64,000 nt of DNA from Natronorubrum aibiense (GTDB taxonomy: Archaea; Halobacteriota; Halobacteria; Halobacteriales; Natrialbaceae): assembly GCF_009392895.1 (NCBI RefSeq), contig NZ_CP045488.1, forward strand, positions 2,604,001-2,668,000, in the 5' to 3' direction. The number at the start of each line of letters is the position of its first letter. Position 1 is the stretch's first letter. The notes beneath the pieces were generated by a model. The model was not told the origin of the DNA. It ran no database searches and saw nothing but the letters and a program-made list of their open reading frames with translations. The translations under genes and the position numbers were made by a program. Of this stretch, positions 31,829 through 41,241 are shown in pieces.

Positions 31829-32656
31829 TTAGTTGGAGAGATCGATCTCAATATTGTAGACAACGCACCTGATGACGAGTTCACGGAACTGTTTCCACCA
31901 GTACCGTGACCGTACGAAGGCACCGTACTTCCGTTTGAGAGCGGAATTAACCGTTTCACTTTGACTGCGGTGCCCGTAGAGATCAGTGTCCATCCGCGCA
32001 TTCCACGCGTAGTGGAGTGAGGTGAATTCCCGATGCTTGATGAGTGGACGTATCTCATATTCCCGTGCGAGCGATCGGATTGTCTGGTCGTCGTATCCCT
32101 TGTCTCCGAGCAGGATACGGATGCTGTTGCGATTGCGCCTGATGAGTGATGGAGCGATCTGTGAATCGTGTTTTCGGGTCGTTGTGACGTGAATATCAAG
32201 GATAGCGTTCGCTTTGGTATCGATCAAGAGTGTGACTTTCAACTGCTTGATAGTGAGTTTCGCTCGTTTCGTATAATGCTTGGATGCATAGCTTCGATCG
32301 AAGCCTGACGCGTCAATGCTGACAACACCATTGGTTGGGAGCAACGCGACCGAGAGATTGAGAAGCACACGCCACACAGCCATCTCAAGGCGATGGAACG
32401 CTTTACACAGTGTTGACGGCGATGGAATTTCAGCGAGACCAATTTCGTTTCTAATACGTGGCATCTCGATGAGTTCGTCAAGAAGTGTACGGTATGACGT
32501 GTTCTTGCGGATTTTCAGACAGAGCAGAACGATGTGTTGGTGGAGCGTGTAGCGTTGCTTCGAGAACTTGGAGGAGTATCGGGCCGTAGCTCGTTGAGCT
32601 AAGTGAAATGCCTTCTCTACGAATTGAAGCAACCTTGATTTTGGGAGAGTCTGCAT
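31829..32656 (-). CDS. IS5-family DDE transposase
   Basis: 275 residues and apparently complete. DDE residues: Asp in VVSIDASGFDR, Asp in LLGDKGYDDQ, and the Y/R-x3-E-x6-K signature in HRSQSETVNSALKRKYG. N-terminal helix-rich DNA-binding part. It starts about 52 bases inside the right inverted end and reads toward the passenger genes. The intact frame means the element may still be active. Confidence 0.9.
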   Translation of the reverse strand: MQTLPKSRLLQFVEKAFHLAQRATARYSSKFSKQRYTLHQHIVLLCLKIRKNTSYRTLLDELIEMPRIRNEIGLAEIPSPSTLCKAFHRLEMAVWRVLLNLSVALLPTNGVVSIDASGFDRSYASKHYTKRAKLTIKQLKVTLLIDTKANAILDIHVTTTRKHDSQIAPSLIRRNRNSIRILLGDKGYDDQTIRSLAREYEIRPLIKHREFTSLHYAWNARMDTDLYGHRSQSETVNSALKRKYGAFVRSRYWWKQFRELVIRCVVYNIEIDLSN

Positions 32657-32857
32657 TCGGTCAACCCACTACTCGAAGCTGTAACTCTCCGAGGATTTCA
32701 ACAGGGCCATGTTATTGTATTTCATTCGATATCCCTGTCGCTGATTAGTTCGGTGTAGGTTTGCTAACGATTCCGCTGGCGAATAGCGGCGGCCTTGCGA
32801 CCCGCAAGTCAGTTATCACGTCATCGAATCGACAGGCGAGCCGAGCACCCGTCGCGC

Positions 32858-33088
32858 TCACAGTCGATCACGCACCTGTCGCACGATTTCGTCGACGTCG
32901 TATGCTGCGTCGCTTTTTTCGAAGACGACCTCGTCGTCGACGCGAACGGCGAAGACACCGTTCTCGCCGGTCACGAGCGCTACTGCCTCGAGTCGGTCGC
33001 CGAATGTCGACAGGAGGGCGTGCTGGAGGGCCTCGGCACGCTCGAGGAACCCACACGGCACGCAGTACTCGATTTCAACGCTCGTCAT
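32858..33088 (-). CDS. Rdx/SelW-like thioredoxin-fold protein
   Basis: 76 residues: first strand VEIEYCVPCGF with the CxxC redox motif, helix LERAEALQHALLSTFG, and the ending FEKSDAAYDVDEIVRQV typical of Rdx-family (SelT/SelW/SelH) proteins. These are probably small redox proteins. Single gene beside surE, with opposite spacing and no overlap. Confidence 0.75.
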   Translation of the reverse strand: MTSVEIEYCVPCGFLERAEALQHALLSTFGDRLEAVALVTGENGVFAVRVDDEVVFEKSDAAYDVDEIVRQVRDRL

Positions 33089-33184
33089 ACTCGAGGATTC
33101 ACCATCCCGCTACAAATCAGTTCGGTCGTACGACGGTCGACTCGGAGCAACGATCACGGATATTCCTGATCGACAGGCGCTGAC

Positions 33185-33991
33185 TCACGGGGATGGCCGA
33201 TCGATCGTGTCAGGGTACGTCTCCGCGAGCGCGGTGAGTGCCTCGTGGTGGTTCGTCGAGTGGGGGGCTATCAGCGGGGAGACGCTGATGCGTCCTTCGA
33301 CAACAGCCCGGCGATCTGTTCCCTTGGGATCAGGCAGCGTTTCGGGGTCCATTCGCTCCCAGACGCGATCTTTGAGGTGGACGCGGTTCCCGTCTCGTTC
33401 GGCATCCATCTCGTATCGCTTCGAGGGGTGCGTGACCTCGAAGGGTGCGGGGTCGCCCTCGGCAAGGGGGACGTTGACGTTGAGGTACGCGGCGTGATCG
33501 AAGACACCGGCCCCGAGGGCGTGCTCGACGAGATAGCTCGTCACGCGGGTCGCTTCGGCGTAATCGTCGACGTCGAGGTCGATTTCGCTGAGTGACGACC
33601 CCGAGGCAGGGACGTACATCGAGGTTGCGATGGCGGGGACGTCGAAGAAGGCGGCTTCGACGGCGGCGCTGATCGTTCCCGAGCGGCCGAGGACGTACTC
33701 GCCCAGATTCGCCCCCTTGTTACAGCCCGCAACGACGATGTCTGGGAACGGCCCGAGTTCGGCAAGCCCGGCGACGACGCAGTCGGCGGGTGTTCCGTGG
33801 ACGGCGTACCCCAGCTCGTGGTCGCTGACGTCGACCTCGTGTGACAGTGCTCGCCCGCAGGCGCTGTGATCGTTTGCGGGAGCGACGACGGTCACGTTTC
33901 CGTGTTCGGAGAGCGCATCGTGGAGTGCCCGAATGCCGGTGCTGTCGATCCCGTCGTCGTTCGTCAGCAGGATCTCGAGGGGGTCGCTCAT
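33185..33991 (-). CDS. surE: 5'/3'-nucleotidase SurE
   Basis: 268 residues from MSDPLEILLTNDDGIDS. Active-site features: TNDDG (metal ligands), the Ser in VAPANDHSACGRA, and AGCNKGANLG. SurE dephosphorylates nucleoside monophosphates and short polyphosphates in stationary phase. The frame is open to 34045, but MSDPLEIL is the natural start. It lies immediately after the Rsm22-like gene on the same strand, 54 bases apart. Confidence 0.92.
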   Translation of the reverse strand: MSDPLEILLTNDDGIDSTGIRALHDALSEHGNVTVVAPANDHSACGRALSHEVDVSDHELGYAVHGTPADCVVAGLAELGPFPDIVVAGCNKGANLGEYVLGRSGTISAAVEAAFFDVPAIATSMYVPASGSSLSEIDLDVDDYAEATRVTSYLVEHALGAGVFDHAAYLNVNVPLAEGDPAPFEVTHPSKRYEMDAERDGNRVHLKDRVWERMDPETLPDPKGTDRRAVVEGRISVSPLIAPHSTNHHEALTALAETYPDTIDRPSP

Positions 33992-34045
33992 ACCACTCGA
34001 GTCGAAGGCTGGGGCGAAAAGACCACCGCTTTTTCGAACCCGCAA

Positions 34046-35596
34046 TCAGTGAAGGCGGTCGACGATCGTGTTCTCGTCGACGACCAGATTGTAGGCTTCT
34101 TCGTCGTCGTTCCAGAGCGCGAGGACCTGCTCGAACGAACAGAGGTCGCCGTAGTCGGTCTCGAGCAACGGCCGGTTGAGTTCGGTTTCGTTCGTGAGGA
34201 CGGCGTAGTGGTCGATCGACTCGCTGCCGTCGCTGATCTTGAACAGCGGGTTCGGCCGGTCGCCTCGACCGCGGCCGTCGTCCCCGTCGGACTCGCTCAA
34301 CGAGCGACTGAGCTTCGCGGCGACGAGGTCGATTCGGTTGGTTACGTGGGCGTCCATGTCGGCCATCTTCGCCCAATCGCGGGTCTCGAGGGCCAGCTCG
34401 TGGCGTCGTCGACCGTCGAGGCGCAGTTGCGAGTAGGAAAACTGGACGTCGACGTTGACGAACTCGCCGGGGGCGTGCTCGTCGTCGTCGGCCGGGGTCG
34501 CCGCGTCGAGTTTGCGCTGGAATTGGGGCACCTCGAGGTCGGGGCGGACATCGAACGACCAGCCGCGGTCGGTAGGTCGCTCGCCGGACCAGAGCCGAAC
34601 GGTGGGGCCGTAGACGGTCACGCGACCGTGTCGGCCGTCGGTGTCGTCCTCGTCGGCGAGCCCCAGTTCGTCGCGCTCCCAGAGGCGTTCGTCCTCGAGG
34701 TCGCGTTCGATCTGGCGAAGCCCGACGCTGGTGTTCTTGTCGGCGGGAGCCATCGCGAGCGCCGTCCCGGTCGGTGCGAGCAGTTCGAGCGCCGAGCGGA
34801 GCACGGCCGTCGGATCGTCGACCTCGCTCAACACGTTACAGGCGAGCACGAGGTCGAAGCCGTCGTCGGGGGCCGTCGGATCGAACCCGTCGCCGTCGGC
34901 GATAGCGGCTGCCGGATCGAACGCCTCTGCAGTCGTCCGGTGAATCGTGGTGTGGACGTTTCGACCCGTTTCCGCGAGCAGGTCCTCGAGGACGTCCGCG
35001 GCCGCGCTGGGTTCGACGGCATGGTACTCGAGCAGTGAGTCGTCGGGCACGTAGTCACAGAGCCCGAGTGCTGGCCCGCCGACACCGGCACCGAGGTCGA
35101 GCACACGCATCGTCCGGTCCAGCAGGCCGCGCTCGGCGAGATCGTCCAGCGCGTACTGGACGGCGGCGTAGTACCCCGGCAGGTGGTAGATCGCGTAGCC
35201 GGCGGCGACGTCGTCGTCGTACTCGACCGGCCGGCCCTCGAGGTAGTGAGCTTTGAACCGGCGAATCGTCGAGCGCAGGAGGTCGCCGGTCGCGTCCTCG
35301 TGCCAGTTGACGCCGTAGCGATCGGCCAGCAGGTCGTCGAGGCGGCGTTCGTACGCCGCAGGGAACCGCTCGACGGGGCCGCGCCGTGGCGACACCGGCT
35401 CTTCGGCGACGGGGACGAACGTTCCGTCCTCGCGCTCGAGTAAGCCGAGGTCGACCGCCAGCTCCCGGAGGTGCTGGCGGACGACCGCTGGGTGGGGCGA
35501 GCCCTCGATGTAGTCACAGATCTCCTCGGGATCGATCGGCCTGACGTTGCGGAGATACGCGGCGTTCGATCGGACGGCGTCTCGCTGGTCACTCAT
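34046..35596 (-). CDS. Rsm22-like SAM-dependent methyltransferase
   Basis: 516 residues. The SAM-binding motif is MRVLDLGAGVGGPALGL at about 170, with a later motif (DGFDLVLACNVLSEV). The long C-terminal extension has a substrate-like domain (VNVDVQFSYSQLRL, then NPLFKISDGSES). The layout matches archaeal Rsm22-like proteins, putative rRNA methyltransferases of the small subunit. The frame is open to 35707; MSDQRDAVRSN is the sensible start. It overlaps tyrA by 4 bases. Confidence 0.7.
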   Translation of the reverse strand: MSDQRDAVRSNAAYLRNVRPIDPEEICDYIEGSPHPAVVRQHLRELAVDLGLLEREDGTFVPVAEEPVSPRRGPVERFPAAYERRLDDLLADRYGVNWHEDATGDLLRSTIRRFKAHYLEGRPVEYDDDVAAGYAIYHLPGYYAAVQYALDDLAERGLLDRTMRVLDLGAGVGGPALGLCDYVPDDSLLEYHAVEPSAAADVLEDLLAETGRNVHTTIHRTTAEAFDPAAAIADGDGFDPTAPDDGFDLVLACNVLSEVDDPTAVLRSALELLAPTGTALAMAPADKNTSVGLRQIERDLEDERLWERDELGLADEDDTDGRHGRVTVYGPTVRLWSGERPTDRGWSFDVRPDLEVPQFQRKLDAATPADDDEHAPGEFVNVDVQFSYSQLRLDGRRRHELALETRDWAKMADMDAHVTNRIDLVAAKLSRSLSESDGDDGRGRGDRPNPLFKISDGSESIDHYAVLTNETELNRPLLETDYGDLCSFEQVLALWNDDEEAYNLVVDENTIVDRLH

Positions 35597-36438
35597 TCTG
35601 TAGATCCTCCATCGGTCTCGTCGGGTACGTCGGCCGCATCGATCGCGTCGGTTTCGGTCGTCGACCGCTCGCCAGCCGCGCCGTCGGCTGCGTCCTCGCC
35701 GTGCCACTGTGTGGCCGCCTCGCGGTACAGCGACTCGAGTGTCGCCGGGTCGGCCTCGGCGATCTTTGTGGCGGCGTCGGCGACTTTCTCGGCACCGGCA
35801 AAGGTCTGTTGAATATCGGCGTAGACACGCGGCGTGCCTTCGGTCACCTGCTCGGCGAGTTCTCGGAGGCCGTCGTAAATCGGCGTCTCGAACCCGTCGG
35901 GAACCGACTCGGCGGCGAGGGCAAACGAGAGCACGGCGGCGTGGGTCGCCGCCTGCACCGTCTCCATCGCCTCGTCGTGTTCGGCTGCGGTCGTTTCGAG
36001 CGGGTCATTGCCGCGGTCGACCAGGTTCTCGAGCAGCGCGTCGATCGTCGGGCCGGGGTTGTCGCTCGCGACGGCGATCGAGCCGGGGGCCCGCTCGGGA
36101 GCGAACAGCGGGTGGAAGCTCGCTCGCTCGAGGTCGGGTGCGTGCGTGGCCATCGCCTCGAGCGGGGGTCCCATCACGCCCGAGACGTCGACGATCGCGC
36201 GGTCGGCCCGGCCGGCGTGGTCGGCGATCGCGGCGACGACGTGGCCCATCGGGACGGCGAGACAGACCACGTCGTAGCTGTCCGTGCCCTCGAGCGCGGT
36301 GGTCTCGGCGTCGTCACCGACTGCATCGGCGGCTGCGGCGGCGGCGTCTTCGTCCACGTCGGCGAACGTGACGGTGGCGTCCGTGGCCCGGCCGAACCAC
36401 GTCCCCATCGCGCCCGCACCGACGATCAGTACGTCCAT
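35593..36438 (-). CDS. tyrA: Prephenate dehydrogenase
   Basis: 281 residues from MDVLIVGAGAMGTWFG, a Rossmann GxGxxG. It also has CLAVPMGHVVAAI and the substrate segment FHPLFAPERAPG with its conserved His. TyrA turns prephenate into 4-hydroxyphenylpyruvate with NAD(P)+, on the tyrosine branch. The acidic tail (about 40 residues) is haloarchaeal. aroA and aroC are on the same window but not in one operon. Confidence 0.85.
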   Translation of the reverse strand: MDVLIVGAGAMGTWFGRATDATVTFADVDEDAAAAAADAVGDDAETTALEGTDSYDVVCLAVPMGHVVAAIADHAGRADRAIVDVSGVMGPPLEAMATHAPDLERASFHPLFAPERAPGSIAVASDNPGPTIDALLENLVDRGNDPLETTAAEHDEAMETVQAATHAAVLSFALAAESVPDGFETPIYDGLRELAEQVTEGTPRVYADIQQTFAGAEKVADAATKIAEADPATLESLYREAATQWHGEDAADGAAGERSTTETDAIDAADVPDETDGGSTE

Positions 36439-36612
36439 CGCCGCCATCTACCCCCCGACGTTGCAAAAGGCGTTCGATCGATCGTCTCACGGGACCGTCC
36501 GCTCGATCGACGTATCGTCCGTTCGACTCGAGTTTCGTCCTCGCTCGGCCGTCACGATTGGTGGATGATAACATCACCCAAGATCTAAATCATCGGTCTG
36601 CGTACGTGCCCT

Positions 36613-37344
36613 ATGGGAGCGACCGAACGGCCAACGTTTACATCGGACGCCAAGCGGCGTCTCTACGAATACGTCGAGCGCAACGGGACCGTCAAGCGAC
36701 ACAAGCTGTTAGACGTCGTGTCGCTCTCGGCCGAGGAGTTCCAGTCGAACCTCGAGGCGCTGAAAACCGACGGCTATCTCCAAGAGGAGGGTGGGACACT
36801 CCGGATCGCCCTCGAGTTCGGCGCGGTGACCGAACACGAGCGAGACGGGATCGAGTTCGTCATCCGGCCGGGTCGCCAATCCGACTTCGACGGGCTCATC
36901 GACACGATCCGGGACGTCACCTCGGAGGAGACGTACGTCGTCGCCGAAACCATCGCCGAGGAACTGCTGTACGACGACACCGTCACCAGACACAACACCG
37001 TCAGGTCCCGGATGTTCTTCGTCGCGACGGTCGACGGCGAGGTCGTCGGCTGGACGCATCTCGATCTCCCGCAGATCGAACAGATGCAGGGCACCGCCCA
37101 GCAGACCGTCGGCGTCCGCGAGGACTACCGCGGCCACGGCATCGGCAGCAAACTCCTCGAGCGCGGCCTCGAGTGGGCCGAAGCCAACGGCTACCGAAAG
37201 CTGTACAACAGCGTGCCGATCACCAACGATCGCGCCCTCGAGTTCCTGACGAACCACGGCTGGGATACCGAGGCGATCCGCCGGGACCACTACGCGATCG
37301 ATGGCGACCTCGTCGACGAGGTGATGATGGCCCGCGAACTGTAG
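36613..37344 (+). CDS. GNAT acetyltransferase with N-terminal winged helix
   Basis: 243 residues. Residues 1-70 form a winged helix (AKRRLYEYVERNGTVKRHKLL, then EEFQSNLEALKTDGYL). Residues 85-240 are a GNAT domain with the acetyl-CoA loop VREDYRGHGIGSKLLERGL and the helix WAEANGYRKLY. It acetylates an unknown amine. The N-terminal fusion suggests ligand- or DNA-linked regulation; it is recurrent in haloarchaea. Single gene. Confidence 0.8.
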   Translation: MGATERPTFTSDAKRRLYEYVERNGTVKRHKLLDVVSLSAEEFQSNLEALKTDGYLQEEGGTLRIALEFGAVTEHERDGIEFVIRPGRQSDFDGLIDTIRDVTSEETYVVAETIAEELLYDDTVTRHNTVRSRMFFVATVDGEVVGWTHLDLPQIEQMQGTAQQTVGVREDYRGHGIGSKLLERGLEWAEANGYRKLYNSVPITNDRALEFLTNHGWDTEAIRRDHYAIDGDLVDEVMMAREL

Positions 37345-37446
37345 CGGCTGTCGCGCCATCGTCCCGCGCTTCGCTGCTCGCGTGAACACCGGCACGTGAC
37401 ACTGGTTGGCTCGGCCTATTTCCGTGCGCACCTCGGAGGATCAGCT

Positions 37447-38484
37447 ATGACACGGATCGGTATCGTCGGCGCTGGTGTCGCCGCCGCAGCCGCGGCCTCT
37501 CGGATCGAAACTGCGCGCGAGGACGTCTCGGTGACAGTCCTCGAGAAATCCCGCGGACTCTGTGGCCGGGCCGCGACCCGACGCCGTGACGAGGTAACAT
37601 ACGATTACGGCGCGAACTACGTCAAAGCCGACGACGAGCGCGTGGTCGAGCTGCTCACGGACACGCTCGAGACCGACGGCCTCGTCGACATCACGGAGCC
37701 GATCTGGACGTTCGACACCGATGGCGAGGTGTCAGAAGGCCGTGACGCCGACGAGCACAAGTGGACGTACCGCGAGGGGCTGACTCAACTCGCCAAACGC
37801 CTCTTTGCTCGCACCGACGCGACGATCCACCGTGAGACGCGCGTCGAAACGCTTCGGCGGGATGGTGAGACGTGGCATCTCGAGGACATTGATGGCACGG
37901 TATGGGGCCCCTTCGACGTCGTTCTCCTGAACCCTCCAGCACCACAGACGGCCGAGTTGGTACGGACGGCCGAGTGGGACAGCGACCGGCGCAAATCGGT
38001 GCTCGAGGCCGTCGACGCCGTCCCCTACCGAACGATCTGGACCGGGGTCTTGCACTACCCGTTCGACCTCGAGGTGCCCTACTACGCGCTGGTCAACACG
38101 GACAAAGCCCACGAGATCGGCTGGATTTCCCGCGAGGAGTGCAAGCCGGGCCACGTCCCCGACGGCGAGTCGCTGTTGATCGTCCAAGCGAACCACGAGT
38201 GGTCCGTCGACCACTACGACGCCGATCCCGATGCGAACCTCGAGGCGCTCGCGGAACTGAGTGCGGACGTACTGGACGACCAGCGCCTGCTCGAGGCCGA
38301 CTGGACCGACCATCAGGGCTGGCGCTACGCCCAGCCCGAGGCCGCGGTCGACCAGGAGCCGCTCCGGCGAGCCGAAGGCGAGGGGCTGTACTGTCTGGGC
38401 GACTGGGTCGCCGGCGAGGCGCGGGTGCACGCTGCGTTACGGAACGGACTCGAGGTCGGCGATCGCGTTGTGAGTGAGGAGTAG
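37447..38484 (+). CDS. FAD-dependent oxidoreductase (amine oxidase/renalase-like)
   Basis: 345 residues from MTRIGIVGAGVAAAAAASRI, a dinucleotide-binding GxGxxx. It continues with TVLEKSRGLCGRAATRR and DYGANYVKA, as in renalase-like amine oxidases. The C-terminal FAD-contact segment reads GLYCLGDWVAGEARVHAAL. The substrate is unknown. An upstream in-frame ATG (37396) gives an unlikely extension. Confidence 0.8.
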   Translation: MTRIGIVGAGVAAAAAASRIETAREDVSVTVLEKSRGLCGRAATRRRDEVTYDYGANYVKADDERVVELLTDTLETDGLVDITEPIWTFDTDGEVSEGRDADEHKWTYREGLTQLAKRLFARTDATIHRETRVETLRRDGETWHLEDIDGTVWGPFDVVLLNPPAPQTAELVRTAEWDSDRRKSVLEAVDAVPYRTIWTGVLHYPFDLEVPYYALVNTDKAHEIGWISREECKPGHVPDGESLLIVQANHEWSVDHYDADPDANLEALAELSADVLDDQRLLEADWTDHQGWRYAQPEAAVDQEPLRRAEGEGLYCLGDWVAGEARVHAALRNGLEVGDRVVSEE

Positions 38485-38710
38485 GACGTGGACTGTCGCG
38501 TTTGGTGACGACGAGCCATTGGTCCGCTCACACTGGCACCACTGATTACCACGTCCTCCCCAGCCGATTCGCTCGCTCCGCTGTCGCTCGCTCATCCCTC
38601 GCGCAGTATCGGACCACGATTCGCTCGTCGCTCATCGTGGTCCAGCGCGCGCCACCGCAGCAGTCGACGTCGAATCCGCTTCGTACTCGGCAGTTGGTTC
38701 GAAGCTCGTG

Positions 38711-39898
38711 CTACTCGGCAGTCGGTTCGAGGCCCACGCGGTAGTCGGTCAGGTTCTCGTAGCCGTCCTCGGTGACGACGATCAGATCCTCGATCCGAAC
38801 GCCGCCGACGTCGGGGTCGTAGAGACCGGGTTCGATCGAGATAACGTGGCCGGTCTCGAGCTCGCCGCCGGAGGGCGAGACGCTCGGAGCCTCGTGGATG
38901 TCGAGGCCAACGCCGTGGCCCGTGCTGTGGATGAAGCCGGTCTCGGTGTTCGGATCGCTTCGCAGGGTCTCGTAGCCGGCCGTCTCGAGCACGTCACAGG
39001 CCGCGTCGTGGACGTCCGCGCCAGTGACGCCCGCTTCGACGGCCTCGAGGGCGGCCTCGTACGCCTCTCTGGTCACCTCGTACCGCTGCCGGGCCTCCTC
39101 GCTCGGCTCGCCGCGAGCGAAGGTGCGAGTCATATCCGCGAAGTAGCCCGTCTCCTTGTCCCGCGGGAAGATGTCGATCACGATCAGTTCGTCGGCCTCG
39201 AGCGGCCCACTCCCCCGATCGTGCGGGTCTGCGCCGTCGGCCCCGCAGGCGACGATAGTGTCGTCGAGCCCGCAGCCGTGTCGCAGGAGGGTAATTTCGA
39301 TTTCGGTCTTGACACGCTCGCTGGTGAGCGGTTCGCCGTCGGAGATGAGCACGCCGTCTTCGATGTCGGCGGTCGCGAGCAGCGACTCGGCGGTTGCCAT
39401 CGCGGCCTCGTTGGCGCGCTGGCTCGCTCGGATCTGGTCTATTTCCCAGTCGGTTTTCGTCGCCCGAATGTCGCCGACGATGCCCTCGGGTTCGACCGTG
39501 ACCTCGAGGCCCCGGGCTCGCAGCCCGTCCGCGGTTCCCGTCGGGAAGCTCCGCGGAACGGCGATCGAGCCGACGCTGTGGTCGTCGAGAAATGCCGCGA
39601 GCAGGCGGTGTTTGGCCTCGTGGGGTCCGTGTTCGGCGACGAGTTCCTGATAGTCGTACGCGGCTCGGCGCGTCACCGAGTCGGCGCTCGACTCCGCCTT
39701 CGCGCGGCCGTACTCGAGGCCGGAGACGAGCAGGTGGACGCCGTCGGCCGTCACGAGCGTCTGGTAGGGGTCCGGTGCGGTGAAGCCGGAGACGTACCGT
39801 TGGTCGGCGTCCGACGCGTCGGCGTCGATACAGTACCCGTCGATGCTTTCGACCTCGAGATACTCGTGCAGTGGCGACAGATCGACGTCTACGTTCAT
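38711..39898 (-). CDS. M24-family metallopeptidase (Xaa-Pro aminopeptidase-like)
   Basis: 395 residues from MNVDVDLSPLHEYL. The creatinase-type N-terminal domain spans about 1-145. The catalytic pita-bread domain has metal ligands: Asp pair in VIDIFPRDKETGYFADMTR, His in STGHGVGLDIHEAP, and Glu residues in ISIEPGLYD and VRIEDLIVV. Such enzymes remove N-terminal residues before proline. Single gene on the minus strand. Confidence 0.85.
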   Translation of the reverse strand: MNVDVDLSPLHEYLEVESIDGYCIDADASDADQRYVSGFTAPDPYQTLVTADGVHLLVSGLEYGRAKAESSADSVTRRAAYDYQELVAEHGPHEAKHRLLAAFLDDHSVGSIAVPRSFPTGTADGLRARGLEVTVEPEGIVGDIRATKTDWEIDQIRASQRANEAAMATAESLLATADIEDGVLISDGEPLTSERVKTEIEITLLRHGCGLDDTIVACGADGADPHDRGSGPLEADELIVIDIFPRDKETGYFADMTRTFARGEPSEEARQRYEVTREAYEAALEAVEAGVTGADVHDAACDVLETAGYETLRSDPNTETGFIHSTGHGVGLDIHEAPSVSPSGGELETGHVISIEPGLYDPDVGGVRIEDLIVVTEDGYENLTDYRVGLEPTAE

Positions 39899-40024
39899 GG
39901 CCGGGTGTCTAACGGGCGGCCACATATACCGTTCGCTGCCAGCAGCGTGCGCCGGCATATCTCATGATCGATCGGATAGATTCGAACACGCACACTTATC
40001 AATAAAGCATCCAATCTGACGTGT

Positions 40025-41173
40025 ATGAACCGTCGACGGCTTCTGGCAACGGGGGCAGTAGCCGCACTCGCCGGCTGTGTGACCTACACTGCCGACGAAG
40101 AGGAGGAGTCGCCCACCGCCGAGGGTCTCGTCCGGGATGCGATCGAGACGCGCCGCGGGATGACCGACCTCACGGCCCGCCGAACGATGACGGTCGAAAC
40201 CGACACCGGCACCCGCGAGCGAACCGAAGCCGTCGCTCGACGCCCGCCGGCTAAGCAGCGCATCGAGGTGCTCGAGTCGACCGACCCGAGCGTCCCGGTC
40301 GGCTCGGTCACGGTGACGAACCGCGCGATCACGTGGGAGTACAACCCCCAGACGGAGATCGTCGACAAGCAGTACCACCCGAACAAGGTCGACGCCGATC
40401 GGACGCGACGCGTGTTAGAGAACGTACTCGAAGACTACCGACTGGGCTACGAGGGAACGACGACCGTCGACGGCCGAGAGGTCCACATCATCGAGACGAA
40501 ACCGCCGGTCGACGATATCGGGCCGACGATCGACCTCGTCGTGGGGGACACGACGTTCGTCGTCCCGCTGCGAGCGACGGGCGATCTCGAGGAACTGGAC
40601 GTCTCCCGAACCGTCTGGATCGACGACGAGTACCGGTATCCGATCAAGGAGGAAAACGCGATCAGCGACGACGGCGAGACGCGCCACCGCGTCGCCGTCA
40701 CGTACGAGGACTTAGCGATCGATACGGGGCTCGAGCCGGAGACGTTCACCTACGAACCGCTGGCGGACGCGACGGTCGTCACCGACGGCCCCGAACCCGA
40801 GGGCGTCTTCGAGACCCGCGCAGCCGCCGAAAAAATCCTCCCCTATCGCCTGCCGGAGCCCGCCGTTCCGGAGACGTACGTCCTCGATCGCGTTACCGTC
40901 GTCGACAAAGGCGAGGAGTTCGGGACGACAACGATGCTGTGGTACAACGACCCGACCGTGATCGCCCGCGAACTGTTCGTCGCCGTTCGCGAGGTCCAGC
41001 GGTTCAATCCCGATGTCCTCGAGGAAATTACGATCGACGGCCGGACGGCCTACCGTCGCGACGGGCGGATTCAGAGCGTCTTCTGGGCCTGCGAGGACCT
41101 GAACTACGAGGTCTCGAGTCTGACCGACGACACACCGTTGCTCGAGATCGCGGCCTCGATCGGCTGTCCGTAA
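40025..41173 (+). CDS. LolA-like lipoprotein
   Basis: 382 residues. A lipobox signal ([19 protein letters not shown]) gives a lipid-anchored Cys at about 18. The body resembles the haloarchaeal LolA/DUF2092-like fold ([12 protein letters not shown], then [14 protein letters not shown], then [13 protein letters not shown]). The C-terminal domain ends with a conserved [10 protein letters not shown] and GCP. The broken gene at 57102-58294 has the same two-part architecture. It acts outside the membrane; the ligand is unknown. Confidence 0.7.
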   Translation: MNRRRLLATGAVAALAGCVTYTADEEEESPTAEGLVRDAIETRRGMTDLTARRTMTVETDTGTRERTEAVARRPPAKQRIEVLESTDPSVPVGSVTVTNRAITWEYNPQTEIVDKQYHPNKVDADRTRRVLENVLEDYRLGYEGTTTVDGREVHIIETKPPVDDIGPTIDLVVGDTTFVVPLRATGDLEELDVSRTVWIDDEYRYPIKEENAISDDGETRHRVAVTYEDLAIDTGLEPETFTYEPLADATVVTDGPEPEGVFETRAAAEKILPYRLPEPAVPETYVLDRVTVVDKGEEFGTTTMLWYNDPTVIARELFVAVREVQRFNPDVLEEITIDGRTAYRRDGRIQSVFWACEDLNYEVSSLTDDTPLLEIAASIGCP

Positions 41174-41241
41174 GCACTCTATCGGCCCGAACGAGTGTGC
41201 GGATCGGTACCGGTAAGGCAGGCCCATCCCACAGACAGAGC

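Larger units (their letters stand above)
30557..32708. mobile_element. IS5-type element carrying two passenger regulator genes
   Basis: 2152 bp between imperfect inverted ends (GGCTTTGTTGAAACC at the left; complement of GGATTTCAACAGGGCC at the right) and an exact 8-bp target duplication ATGTTATT (30549-30556 and 32709-32716). Eight-base duplications fit the ISH1-type branch of IS5. Inside, all leftward, are a complete DDE transposase, a Bat-like regulator and a small winged-helix protein. I saw no further inverted end near 31.75-31.83 kb, so the three genes appear to have moved as one unit. Confidence 0.9.

Noticed and set aside
38708-39967. Long plus-strand open frame of 419 codons
   Set aside because: Exact antisense of the M24 peptidase gene, which has clear metal-ligand motifs. 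Such shadows are common in high-GC DNA.
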